Part shown: positions 27,772-36,024 of the stretch, piece by piece
How positions within the stretch are numbered: position 1 is the first letter of the stretch
How the letters are laid out: each line of letters opens with the position of its first letter
NCBI RefSeq assembly: GCF_004361855.1
Contig: NZ_SNWQ01000009.1
Coordinates: 254,165 to 318,164 of the forward strand
DNA from: Kribbella caucasensis
GTDB taxonomy: Bacteria; Actinomycetota; Actinomycetes; Propionibacteriales; Kribbellaceae
DNA: 64,000 nt
Direction: 5' to 3'
Made by a program: the position numbers and the translations under genes
The notes under the pieces: generated by a model
What the model was told of the DNA's origin: nothing
The model's input: the letters and a program-made list of their open reading frames with translations, nothing else
Database searches by the model: none

Positions 27772-28937
27772 GTTTGCTGACGCCGATCAGGCTGACGCGG
27801 GCACGGGCGGATCGGCGGTCCGCGCTGTGGCAGGCGGACTGGGTGCTGGTGGTCGGCGTACTCGCGTTGTCGGCGATCGGCGCGCTGCTGATCTGGTCCG
27901 CGACGTACCAGCGCACCTCACTCACCGACGGGAACCAGTACGCCTTCCTCCTCCGGCACGCGCTGAACTTCGCGATCGGCTCGATCCTCGCCGTCGGCGC
28001 CGCCCTCACCGACCACCGCCGGGTCCGCATCCTCGCCCCAGTCCTGTACGTCGCATCGCTGCTCGGCCTGATCCTGGTCCTCGTCCCCGGCGTGGGTGCG
28101 GTGATCAACGGCTCGCGCTCGTGGATCCAGCTGCCGTGGATGTCGATCCAGCCGAGCGAGTTCGCCAAGCTCGCGGTGATCGTCGGGATGGCGCTGCTGA
28201 TCGCCGAGAAGGGCGAGACCAACCACCGCGAGAACGCCCGCACCGTCGACGTCGCCCAGGCGATCGCGGTCGCCGCCGTCCCGGTGATCCTGGTGATGCT
28301 GCAACCCGACCTCGGCACGGTGATGGTGCTCGGCTCGATCGTGTTCGGCATCATCGCGGTCTCCGGCGTACCGAAGCGCTGGATGCTCGGCCTGGTCACC
28401 GCCGCCACCGTGGTCGCCACGCTGGCGATCCAGTTCAACGTGCTGAAGGACTACCAGCTGGCCCGGTTCAAGGCGTTCGCCGATCCGTCCCAGGATCCGC
28501 AGGGCATCGGGTACAACATCAACCAGGCCCGGATCGCGATCGGCAACGGCGGCGTCTTCGGTCAGGGCCTGTTCCACGGTTCGCAGACGCAGAACGCGTT
28601 CGTCCCCGAGCAGCACACCGACTTCGTCTTCACCGTCGCGGGGGAGGAGCTCGGCCTGATCGGCGCCGGCGCGATCATCGTCCTGTTCGCGCTGATCATC
28701 TGGCGCGGACTCCGCATCGCCGTCAACGCCCGCGACGCCTTCCACCGCCTGGTCGCCACCGGCATCGTCTGCTGGTTCGCCTTCCAGGCCTTCGAAAACA
28801 TCGGCATGACGCTAGGCATCATGCCGGTCACCGGCCTCCCCCTCCCCTTCGTCTCCTACGGCGGCTCCTCCCTCCTGGCTGGCCTCCTAGCCATCGGCCT
28901 CCTCCAGAACATCCACCTCCGCACCCACCAGATCTGA
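27768..28937 (+). CDS. rodA: SEDS peptidoglycan glycosyltransferase RodA
   Basis: A 389-residue SEDS-family polytopic membrane protein that polymerises lipid II during elongation with its cognate class B PBP. Family signatures include the NGSRSWI segment, QPSEFAKL, the QPDLGT loop and the C-terminal LPFVSYGGSS. It starts inside the mrdA stop (ATGA) and ends the mre operon. A palindromic repeat begins 24 bp after its stop and may terminate the operon. Confidence 0.96.
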   Translation: MSLLTPIRLTRARADRRSALWQADWVLVVGVLALSAIGALLIWSATYQRTSLTDGNQYAFLLRHALNFAIGSILAVGAALTDHRRVRILAPVLYVASLLGLILVLVPGVGAVINGSRSWIQLPWMSIQPSEFAKLAVIVGMALLIAEKGETNHRENARTVDVAQAIAVAAVPVILVMLQPDLGTVMVLGSIVFGIIAVSGVPKRWMLGLVTAATVVATLAIQFNVLKDYQLARFKAFADPSQDPQGIGYNINQARIAIGNGGVFGQGLFHGSQTQNAFVPEQHTDFVFTVAGEELGLIGAGAIIVLFALIIWRGLRIAVNARDAFHRLVATGIVCWFAFQAFENIGMTLGIMPVTGLPLPFVSYGGSSLLAGLLAIGLLQNIHLRTHQI

Positions 28938-28960
28938 CCCCATCTCGATGTCCGCTGGAC

Positions 28961-29026
28961 CTTGAACAACATTTGGTGAGCGTGAACAAGGCACGTCACG
29001 TTCAAGCTCACCGGTTCCTGTTCAAG
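28961..29026. repeat. TTGAACA/TGTTCAA palindromic element, copy 1
   Basis: Outer arms CTTGAACA (28961-28968) and TGTTCAAG (29019-29026) enclose a second hairpin, GGTGAGCGTGAAC (28975-28987) with GTTCAAGCTCACC (29000-29012), one mismatch. It follows rodA and shares sequence with the elements at 29832-29909 and 41874-41919. Confidence 0.75.
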
Positions 29027-29113
29027 CTCCTGGAGTTCTGGCCGGAGTCGGGCTCGGTCGGCCGGCCCGGCTTGCTACGTTGCCGCTATGACCAGGTGGG
29101 CCGCGGGGCCGGC

Positions 29114-29706
29114 GTGAAGGCGGTCGTCTACGACCGGTACGGGTCTCCCGATGTGCTGCGGGTCGAGGACGTCCCAATACCCTCGCCCGCCGCCGGCCAG
29201 GTGCGGGTGAAGATCGGTCGGGATCGTTCGCGATCCAGCTCGCCAAGCGGCTCGGTGCTCACGTCACCGGTGTCGACAACGCCGCCAAGCTGGACTTCAT
29301 GCGGTCGGTCGGCGCGGACGACGTGATCGACTACCGCCGGGACGACTTCACCCGTACCACCCAGCCGTACGACCTGATCCTCGACCTGGTCGCGCACCGG
29401 TCGATATTCGCCTATCGGCGTGCGCTGGCACCCGGCGGTACGTATCGATGCGTAGGCGGGTCGGTACCCACGCTGCTGCGAATGCTCATTGGCGGTTGGC
29501 TGGTTGGGCGGCTCACCGGTCGCGCAATCGGGATCCTCGCCGTCAAGGAGGGGCCGGCCCACTTCGAGCCGCTCGCCGCCCTCTGCGCTACCGGGGACAT
29601 AAGGATCCACATCCACCGCACCGTCGCTCTCGACGAGGTTCCCGCCGCGCTTGCTCACGTCTGTGAAGGGCGCGCCCTCGGCAAAGTGGTTGTCGAGCTC
29701 TCCTGA
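29114..29706 (+). pseudogene. Zinc-binding-type alcohol dehydrogenase/quinone reductase remnant
   Basis: From GTG 29114 the first ~36 codons encode a typical MDR-family N-terminus (KAVVYDRYGSPDVLRVEDV, then QVRVKI). After about 29219 the frame changes and the sequence jumps to the cofactor-binding domain (SFAIQLAKRLGAHVTGVDN, then GADDVIDYRRDDF), ending at a normal family C-terminus (GRALGKVVVELS). Around 110-120 codons of the catalytic and early Rossmann region are missing, including the GxGGVG loop. So this is an internally deleted, frameshifted remnant lying between two copies of the palindromic repeat. Confidence 0.85.
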
Positions 29707-29831
29707 CCCAATTCGAACGCGTCCGGGCCCGGGGCGACTTGCCCTCTCACGTCCGCTCATCGGCATGACAGTACGTTCGGTCACACCCGCGCCCTGGCTA
29801 CCGCGCCAGAGCGGCCGGCCCTGGTCCGGCG

Positions 29832-29909
29832 CGGGAGCTTGAACAACTTCTCGTGGGCTCGGACTAAGCACGACCTGTTCACCGTCTCCGGTTCTTGTTC
29901 AAGCTCCCG
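29832..29909. terminator. Palindromic element, copy 2 (bidirectional terminator position)
   Basis: CGGGAGCTTGAACAA (29832-29846) pairs perfectly over 15 bp with TTGTTCAAGCTCCCG (29895-29909). The loop is 48 nt. It sits between the dehydrogenase remnant and the convergent MFS gene and belongs to the same repeat family as 28961-29026. Confidence 0.75.
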
Positions 29910-31341
29910 GCGTTGTGGCTGCGCTGCGCTTCGGGAGGGCGAAGGCGAGGGCGGCGGCGGTTGCGAGGCAGAGGGCGGCGTTGACGGTGATCGCGGTGGA
30001 GAGGGCATGCAGGAGCTCGGCCGAGTGGGGGGCGGTGGTGCCGGGCAGGGTGGCGGCAACGATCGCGGACACGATGGGGGTGCCCATGGTTATGCCGATC
30101 TGCTGGCTCATGATGGCCAGGCCGGTGGCCAGGCCTTGTTCGTGGTCGGGGAGTCCTGACGTCGCGGTGACCATGTAGCCGATGATGGCGCAAAGGTTGG
30201 CGATCCCACCGATGAACGTCGCGACGAGTACGACGGCGATCCAACCGCGCTCCGAACCGAGGAAGATCAGCGGGACGGTGCTCAGCCCCTGGACGGTGAA
30301 GCCGGTGACGATCGTTCGGCGGCTGCCGAGTTTCGCGATGGCGCGCGGACCGAGGATGGCGCCGAGCACAGTACCGAGACCGAGCATCGCCAGCGCAAGC
30401 CCGGCGCCGAGCGGCGTGTAGCCGAGAACTTCCTGCAGATAAAGCGTAAGCAGGAAGACCAGCGAGGTCTCGGTGACGAACGCGAGGATGCCGGCGACGT
30501 TGCCCCAGGCAACCGTACGGCGACCGAGGACCGCGACCGAGATGAGCGGCTGCGCGACCAAACGTTCGACGAAGTAGAAGAGCACCAGCAACCCCATGCC
30601 CGCGACGAGTGCGGTCAGCGACAGCGGGTCGTCCCACGAACGTTCGCCCGCGCGGGACAGACCGAAGACGATCGCGAGCAGCCCGAGCGTCACGGTGATC
30701 GCGCCGGGAACGTCCAGCCGGGGACGAGTGGCCGGCCGGTGTTCACGGAGTACGAGTGGTGCGACCGCGACGACGGCGAGCGCGATCGGGACGTTGATGA
30801 AGAACGCCCAGTTCCAGGACAGGACGTCGGTGAGGATGCCGCCGAGGATCGCGCCGGTGGTGAATCCGCCGGCCATCAGGGCACCGTTCAGACCGAGCGC
30901 CCGCTCGCGCAACGGCCCCTCCGGGAAGGTGGTCGTGAGCAACGCCAGCGCCGCCGGGGTGACGGCCGCCGTGGCCAGGCCCTGCGCGATACGGGCGGTG
31001 ATCAGCATCGCCGGATTGACAGCCAGCCCGCCGACGAATGACGCGATGCCGAGCAGTGCCATGCCGACGAGGAACAGCCGCCGCTTGCCGAACAGGTCCG
31101 CCACCCGGCCGAAGAAAAGCGTGAAACCGGCCGCGCACAGGGCGAACGAGGTCGCGATCCACTGCAGGTTGCCGAGGCTGAGCCCGACGTCGGCGCCGAT
31201 CGACGGCAACGCCACGTTGAGGATGGAGAAGTCCACCGCGAGCGTGAAGCTCGCGGTCAGCAGGACGACGAGGGCGACCTTCGCGCGCCGATCGAGGCTG
31301 GTGGCGGGAGCAGTCCCGCCGGAGGTCAAAGAGGCAGCCAT
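29899..31341 (-). CDS. MFS drug-efflux transporter (DHA2/EmrB-type)
   Basis: A 480-residue proton-antiporter of the major facilitator superfamily with about 14 hydrophobic segments. It has the DHA2 N-terminal LAVDFSILNVALPSIG motif and the loop 2-3 motif A as GRVADLFGKRRLF. ATG 31341 (MAASLTSGG) has AAAGG about 12 nt upstream and begins just before the first helix; a longer frame upstream would overlap the divergent regulator. The C-terminus overlaps palindromic element copy 2 by about 10 bp. The adjacent HTH regulator probably controls it. Confidence 0.9.
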   Translation of the reverse strand: MAASLTSGGTAPATSLDRRAKVALVVLLTASFTLAVDFSILNVALPSIGADVGLSLGNLQWIATSFALCAAGFTLFFGRVADLFGKRRLFLVGMALLGIASFVGGLAVNPAMLITARIAQGLATAAVTPAALALLTTTFPEGPLRERALGLNGALMAGGFTTGAILGGILTDVLSWNWAFFINVPIALAVVAVAPLVLREHRPATRPRLDVPGAITVTLGLLAIVFGLSRAGERSWDDPLSLTALVAGMGLLVLFYFVERLVAQPLISVAVLGRRTVAWGNVAGILAFVTETSLVFLLTLYLQEVLGYTPLGAGLALAMLGLGTVLGAILGPRAIAKLGSRRTIVTGFTVQGLSTVPLIFLGSERGWIAVVLVATFIGGIANLCAIIGYMVTATSGLPDHEQGLATGLAIMSQQIGITMGTPIVSAIVAATLPGTTAPHSAELLHALSTAITVNAALCLATAAALAFALPKRSAATTPGA

Positions 31342-31492
31342 CAGGGCCGATACCTTTCTGGTCGGATGCGATGCACGCACCACCCTCGGCGTCGCAACGG
31401 ATCGCCTCCAGACACGGCCCAACCCACCACCGCGCTGCCTATCACTGGTGGGGACAGGCACGACGTTGCGGGCTGACCGCACAATGGATCTC

Positions 31493-32380
31493 ATGGACAG
31501 TCCCGAGGCATTCACCGCGCTCGGGGAGTTCCTCCGCAGCCGGCGTGCTCGGCTTACCCCCGCCGACGTCGGGCTCGTCTCGTACGGCGCTCGCCGGGTG
31601 CCCGGGTTGCGTCGCGAGGAGCTCGCCCAACTCGCCGGCGTGAGTGTCACGTACTACACCCGACTCGAACAGGGTCACAGCGCCAACGCATCCGCATCCG
31701 TCATCGACGCGATCTCCCGCGCCCTCCGGTTGACCGACGACGAGCACGCTCATCTGCACGACCTGGCCAAGCCGGTGCCCGCGAAGCGGCGTCGTACGGC
31801 GAGACCGGACCACGCCAGAGCCGGATTGGTACAGCTCATCGGTGCGATGGACACGGTCCCGGCCGTGGTCCTGGGACGGCGTAACGAGGTGCTCGCGTGG
31901 AACCGCCTCGGCCACCTGCTGCTCGCCGGGCACTGTGACTTCGACGCTCCGGCCCGGCCCGCCGATCGGCCGAACCTGATCCGGATGCTGTTCCTCGATC
32001 CGCATACCCGCGAGCTCTATCCGCGCCGCCAGGAGGAGTGCCGGCGTGCGATCGCCGCGCTGCGCCTGATCGCCGGGCGGCATCCTGATGACACCGCGCT
32101 CGCGGAGCTGATCGGGGAGTTGTCTATGAAGAGCACCGAGTTCGCGGAGCTGTGGTGCGAGCATCCCGTGCACAACTGCATGACGGGCACCAAGCAGTTC
32201 CAGCACCCTGAGCTGGGCGCGCTGACGCTGCAGTTCGAGGCGCTGCACCTCCCGGACGGCAGCGGTCAGCGGCTGATGACCTACACGGCCGCCCCCGGCA
32301 GCCCGTCCGAGGCCGCGCTCACCCTCTTGGCGAGCCTCGGCGGCGTACTCAACGCTGAAGAGCAGCTCAGCGGCGGCTGA
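31493..32380 (+). CDS. XRE-family regulator with MmyB-like ligand-binding domain
   Basis: A 295-residue regulator. Residues 1-80 form a helix-turn-helix domain (LGEFLRSRRARLTPADVGL, then LAQLAGVSVTYYTRLEQG), followed by an MmyB-type PAS-like ligand pocket (about 100-270; VLAWNRLGHLL, FLDPHTRELY). This family commonly sits divergent to MFS or short-chain dehydrogenase genes and represses them. ATG 31493 was chosen; an in-frame ATG 31484 adds MDL. Its last 14 bp overlap the convergent gene at 32367. Confidence 0.9.
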   Translation: MDSPEAFTALGEFLRSRRARLTPADVGLVSYGARRVPGLRREELAQLAGVSVTYYTRLEQGHSANASASVIDAISRALRLTDDEHAHLHDLAKPVPAKRRRTARPDHARAGLVQLIGAMDTVPAVVLGRRNEVLAWNRLGHLLLAGHCDFDAPARPADRPNLIRMLFLDPHTRELYPRRQEECRRAIAALRLIAGRHPDDTALAELIGELSMKSTEFAELWCEHPVHNCMTGTKQFQHPELGALTLQFEALHLPDGSGQRLMTYTAAPGSPSEAALTLLASLGGVLNAEEQLSGG

Positions 32381-33185
32381 ACCAGCGTTTCTTCCGGGAG
32401 CGCTCGGTGAAGGCGCGGACGTCCAGCTGGAGCGAGCCGACCAGGAACATCTCCCCGGCGATCACGTTCCCCGGCCCGGGTGCGCCGAAATGCGCCGCGC
32501 CCGGCAAACACACGTCGGCCTCGAACCCGACCGTCCGGACTCGCGCGACGATGAACTCCTGCTGCGTGAGTTGCGTAGTACGACGCTCGGCGCGTAGTAC
32601 GGTCCCGGCCAGCCAGGCGTTCGCGGTGGTTTCGCCGGCCGGGCCGAACATCCCGTACGCCATGAACGACTCGCCGGCCAGCCGCGGCGGCCACGGGTGA
32701 CCGTCCGGGTGGTTCTCCGGCCGCGGTTCGTCCTTGCGCGCCGGATCGCCGAGGATGCTCTCGTCGGATGCGCCGAACGCCGCCTCGTCCTCGTGGACCG
32801 ACGCGGCGACGCCGAGTGCCACAACGTTCGCGGGTCCGCTGTACGTCCCGTCGCCGAGCAGCGGGATCTCCTCCAGCTCGATCGACAGCCGCGTCACCGT
32901 GTCGCCGTCCTGGTGGACATCCGCGACGGCGACGTCGTCGTTCGCTTTCCGTACCCCGGTCAGTTGGCCGCCGGGATCCGCGGACAGCGAAGGCGTCAGC
33001 CGCCGGATCCCGTCCGCGCCCATCGTGAAGAGCAGCCGTGCCCCGGACGGGTCCTGCCAGCGCAGCAACCGTTCCTCGCCGGCCGTGGCGATCGGCACCG
33101 CCTGCCGCAACGCCCGATCCACCAGGACGGCGAACTCGTCCTCGGTCTCCACGCCGAGTCCGAGACAAGCCAGGTTCGAAGCCAT
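32367..33185 (-). CDS. Conserved actinobacterial hypothetical protein
   Basis: A 272-residue acidic soluble protein beginning MASNLACLGLGVETEDEF. I do not recognise a catalytic motif or membrane segment. It has a mixed alpha/beta composition with several short beta-type stretches (RLLFTMGADGIRRLTPSL; VGFEADVCLPG) and a basic end (RSRKKRWFSRR). ATG 33185 is the only plausible start. It overlaps the convergent XRE-type regulator by 14 bp at its 3' end. Function unknown. Confidence 0.8.
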   Translation of the reverse strand: MASNLACLGLGVETEDEFAVLVDRALRQAVPIATAGEERLLRWQDPSGARLLFTMGADGIRRLTPSLSADPGGQLTGVRKANDDVAVADVHQDGDTVTRLSIELEEIPLLGDGTYSGPANVVALGVAASVHEDEAAFGASDESILGDPARKDEPRPENHPDGHPWPPRLAGESFMAYGMFGPAGETTANAWLAGTVLRAERRTTQLTQQEFIVARVRTVGFEADVCLPGAAHFGAPGPGNVIAGEMFLVGSLQLDVRAFTERSRKKRWFSRR

Positions 33186-33386
33186 ATCGCCGACCCTCTC
33201 AGCCCGGAGGGTCCACAGACCGCCGATTGCCCGATCGGGCCGCCCCGCCAGCGCCGTACCGGGTCTGCGCCGGTACGCCGTACCGGGTCGTTGGGCCTTC
33301 TTCGGCCGTTTGTCCTGTTCGGCGGCGCGCCAATCGTCATATACCTGAGGGCAGACCGCCCAGCTGCCGAGGAGGCGGAGGACGCC

Positions 33387-33716
33387 GTGCCGGATGAGGA
33401 CAGAAAGCGAGCAGCGCACCGAGCCCTGGTGGATCGCGTCCTGAACGGGGAGGGCAGGGCATCCAAGGAGCAGCGAGCGCGTGCCTTCAGCAACGACGGC
33501 CTCGCCCCGCCGCTGGACGCGCTGATCGGTAAGGTCGCCAACAGGCCGGCCCAGGTCACCGAGGAGGACCTGGCTGCTGCAAAGGCGTCGGGCTGCACCG
33601 AGGACCAGCTTTTCGAGCTCGTGATCTGTGCCGCGGTCGGCCAGTCCACTCGGCTGTATGAAGCGGGACTTGGCGCCCTGGCCGAAGCGACCGGGAGGCC
33701 GGATCATGCGTCTTGA
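33387..33716 (+). CDS. Small AhpD/carboxymuconolactone-decarboxylase-like helical protein
   Basis: A 109-residue all-helical protein starting at GTG 33387, preceded by GGAGG. The segment LFELVICAAVGQSTRLYEAGL resembles the core helix pair of small CMD-like proteins, but the CxxC of AhpD is absent. Its stop overlaps the start of the next, longer CMD-family gene (ATG 33706), so the two are probably a coupled pair. Substrate unknown. Confidence 0.75.
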   Translation: MPDEDRKRAAHRALVDRVLNGEGRASKEQRARAFSNDGLAPPLDALIGKVANRPAQVTEEDLAAAKASGCTEDQLFELVICAAVGQSTRLYEAGLGALAEATGRPDHAS

Positions 33717-34299
33717 CATCCTCAACCACGGTTACCGCCCCGGGACCAAGCTGCTGTTCGCGGTCATCCGGCTGTTCTCCCGGCACCCGGTACCGGACGC
33801 CGCCAGACTGGTCTTCTACCGACCCGATTTCTACGGCACCCGGGCCAAGGAGTTCACCCACGAGGCGATGCGCGGGCCGTCCGCCTGGTCGGTAGGCGAT
33901 CGGGAGCTGATGGCGGCCTACGTGTCCAAGGTGAACGAGACGGCGTTCTGCATCGGCGCGCACACCGCGACCGCGCGCCTGTCGTACCAGGACGGGCCAA
34001 GGGTCGAGGCGGTGCTGGCCGACCTGGAATCGGCCCCCGTCGAGGAGCCGCTCCGGGCAACGCTGCGGATGCTCGGCAAGCTGACCCGGGAGGGGAAGGT
34101 CGGCGCCGAGGACATGCGGGAAGTGCTGGCCGCCGGTGTTTCGCCCCAGCAGATTGAAGACGCCCTGGCGGTCTGCGCCGCGTTCAACACGACCGACCTG
34201 ACGCCTTCGGGTTCGAGTTGCTCAGCCCCGAGGGCTACGAGGCAGGAGCCAAGTACCTGCTCAAGCGGGGTTACCGGTAGCCCGGGCCAGGACGACTAG
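33706..34299 (+). pseudogene. Carboxymuconolactone-decarboxylase/AhpD-family gene with a 3' frameshift
   Basis: The first ~165 codons encode an AhpD-like protein with the family helix ETAFCIGAHTATA (one Cys followed by His, as in peroxidase-related members). From about 34201 the annotated frame turns into Ser/Thr-rich noise (SGSSCSAPR) and stops at 34299. The expected family C-terminus, AFGFELLSPEGYEAGAKYLL then KRGYR, is encoded in a different frame at 34203-34280. Comparison with the usual NTTDRLADAFGF spacing suggests a loss of about 7 bases. The core fold may still form, so I call it disrupted rather than dead. Confidence 0.75.
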
Positions 34300-34338
34300 G
34301 TCAGCACCGGTACGCCGTACTGGGGCCAGTGCCCCGTA

Positions 34339-34791
34339 CTACGGCAGCGGCATGATCGTCGTACGGCGGTGGTGCTCGAAGACGACGGAGCTGCGGATGT
34401 CGCCGATCTCCTGGCGCTTCGCGAGGTCGAGGACGAGATCGCGCAGCGCCTGGGTGTCCTTGACCGCGACGTGTGCGAGGAAGTCCGAGGCGCCGGAGAC
34501 CATGAACAGCTCGAGCGTCTGCGGCAGCTTGTTCACGTAGTCCTGGAACGCGGTCGCGACGGCCATCGCCTGCGGGCGGAGCTTGATCGAGATGATCGCC
34601 TGCGTGGACCGGTCGATCGCCTTCAGATCGACCTCGGCGTGGTACCCGCTGATCACGCCGCGATCGCGCAGGCCGCGGATCCGTTCGAGGCAGGTCGACG
34701 GCGCGATGCCGAGTTCGGCGGCCATGTCGCGGTTGGTCCGGCGTGCATCGTTCTGCAGCATCCGGAGCAGCGCCGTATCAAGTTCGTCCAT
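34339..34791 (-). CDS. Lrp/AsnC-family transcriptional regulator
   Basis: A 150-residue regulator with an N-terminal HTH (DTALLRMLQNDARRTNRDMA, then LGIAPSTCLERI) and a C-terminal RAM/ACT-like effector domain (about 65-145). These proteins form octamers and respond to amino acids. It is divergent from a DUF2000 gene with 112 bp between starts, and an inverted repeat in that gap may be its operator. Confidence 0.93.
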   Translation of the reverse strand: MDELDTALLRMLQNDARRTNRDMAAELGIAPSTCLERIRGLRDRGVISGYHAEVDLKAIDRSTQAIISIKLRPQAMAVATAFQDYVNKLPQTLELFMVSGASDFLAHVAVKDTQALRDLVLDLAKRQEIGDIRSSVVFEHHRRTTIMPLP

Positions 34792-34814
34792 GGCGGCCAG
34801 TTTGCCAGCGGCCG

Positions 34815-34829
34815 CCGAATTTCGTTCGG
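34815..34829. promoter_or_regulatory. Inverted repeat CCGAA-N5-TTCGG, possible Lrp operator
   Basis: CCGAA (34815-34819) and TTCGG (34825-34829) form a short dyad 24 bp upstream of the lrp-like start and 75 bp upstream of the DUF2000 start. Autoregulatory sites of AsnC-type regulators are often found in such divergent gaps. Confidence 0.35.
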
Positions 34830-34903
34830 TTGATCAGCGGGGGTCCCGTGCAGGCGGCTACGGTTCAGGCGATCGAGTCGGGTGTCTGGGAGGAAAACTG
34901 TCG

Positions 34904-35335
34904 ATGCTGGCGAACAAGATGGTCGTGGTGATCGCGGACGACGCACCCGTCGGCGTCGCGCTGAACACCGCGGCGTTGCTCGGGGTCGCGCTCGGCCATC
35001 ACCACGAGGACGTCGTCGGCCCGTCCGTGGCGGATGCCTCCGGGGCGGTGCACGCGGGCATGAGCGCCCACCCCATCCCCGTACTACGCGCGCCGGCCGA
35101 CCGTCTCCGCGAACTCCGCGACCAAGCGGCCTCCCGCGACGGCGTGACCGTTCACGACATGAACCAAGTCGCGCAGCGGTCCCGCACGTACGACCAATTC
35201 ATGGCAACCATGAGCGGGACCAAGGCCGAAGACCTCGACTACCTCGGCCTCGCAATCTACGGTCCCCGAGCCACCGTCGACTCCCTGACCGGCGCCCTCG
35301 CCCTCTACCGCGGCGTCGTGGGTCAGTCAGGTTGA
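34904..35335 (+). CDS. DUF2000 family protein
   Basis: A 143-residue soluble protein starting at ATG 34904 (GGGAGGA about 10 nt upstream). The pattern ALNTAALLGVALGHHHEDVVG and the C-terminal YGPRATVDSLTGALALYRG fit DUF2000, a family related to peptidyl-tRNA-hydrolase-like folds with no firmly known function. It is divergent from a Lrp/AsnC regulator, and this pairing suggests amino-acid-responsive expression (inference). Confidence 0.8.
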   Translation: MLANKMVVVIADDAPVGVALNTAALLGVALGHHHEDVVGPSVADASGAVHAGMSAHPIPVLRAPADRLRELRDQAASRDGVTVHDMNQVAQRSRTYDQFMATMSGTKAEDLDYLGLAIYGPRATVDSLTGALALYRGVVGQSG

Positions 35336-35379
35336 GAGATAGGCTCATCGGTCCGCAGCCGGCGGTAACCTGCGCGAGG

Positions 35380-35830
35380 TCAGAGCGCCAGATCGAGGAG
35401 CAACACCAGGGCGAGCCCGGTCGCGGACACGATCGAGAGGCTGCGGGTCAGGCGAGCCACTACGCCGGTGACGACAACAGCCGCGAGCAGAGGCAGGGGC
35501 GTCGCCGAGTGTGGAGTGGCTGAGCATTCTGACCACCTCGACCGCGACGATCGCCGCGAGCACCGCGGGGGCGAGGTGCTCCAGGCTGTCGCGAAGGGTG
35601 ACGGCGGTGAGTTGCGCGCTGCCGCCGTACACCGCGACCGCACCGACCAGGCCGGGTACCGCGCCGAAGCCCAGCACCGACATCGTCACGCCGAGCACGA
35701 CACCGAACGAGCCGATGCCGACAGCAACCGAAGCAGCGTCCCGGACCGCAAGCCGGTACGGCGGAGTCGTGGCCGGCCGAGTCGTGGCGGGTCGAGTCGT
35801 GCCGGGCGCCGGGTTCGTCGAGATGGTCAT
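35380..35830 (-). pseudogene. azlC/azlD branched-chain amino-acid exporter remnant
   Basis: From ATG 35830 the frame encodes an AzlC N-terminus (VAVGIGSFGVVLGVTMS, then AVYGGSAQLTAVTL). It passes abruptly into sequence that fits AzlD (LEHLAPAVLAAIVAVEVV). Near 35510 the frame breaks, and the rest (PLPLLAAVVVTGVVARLTRS, ending LVLLLDLAL at 35380) is in another frame and resembles the AzlD C-terminus. An intact AzlCD pair spans about 340 codons; only about 140 remain. I read this as an internal deletion that fused the two genes, plus a frameshift. The original frame runs on to 35345 as Arg/Ser noise. Confidence 0.65.
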
Positions 35831-36024
35831 GACCACCACGGTGGCGCTACCCGGCGCCGAGCACGTGGTGCGGCCGTGGAGAGACGGTGGAGGGATCCTG
35901 GCCGGCGGGCAGTCATGACTCCTCCATCCGACCTCCAGACCGTCTCCAAGTTCCCGACGGCATCACGGGAACAGAGTCGATTCGCCGATGGATCGCCGTC
36001 GGGTCAAAGGGGGCTGGAGACGTC

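Noticed and set aside
28938..29113. Integrase attachment site or IS remnant after rodA
   Set aside because: Palindromes are present but there is no transposase or integrase gene, no target duplication and no tRNA gene nearby.
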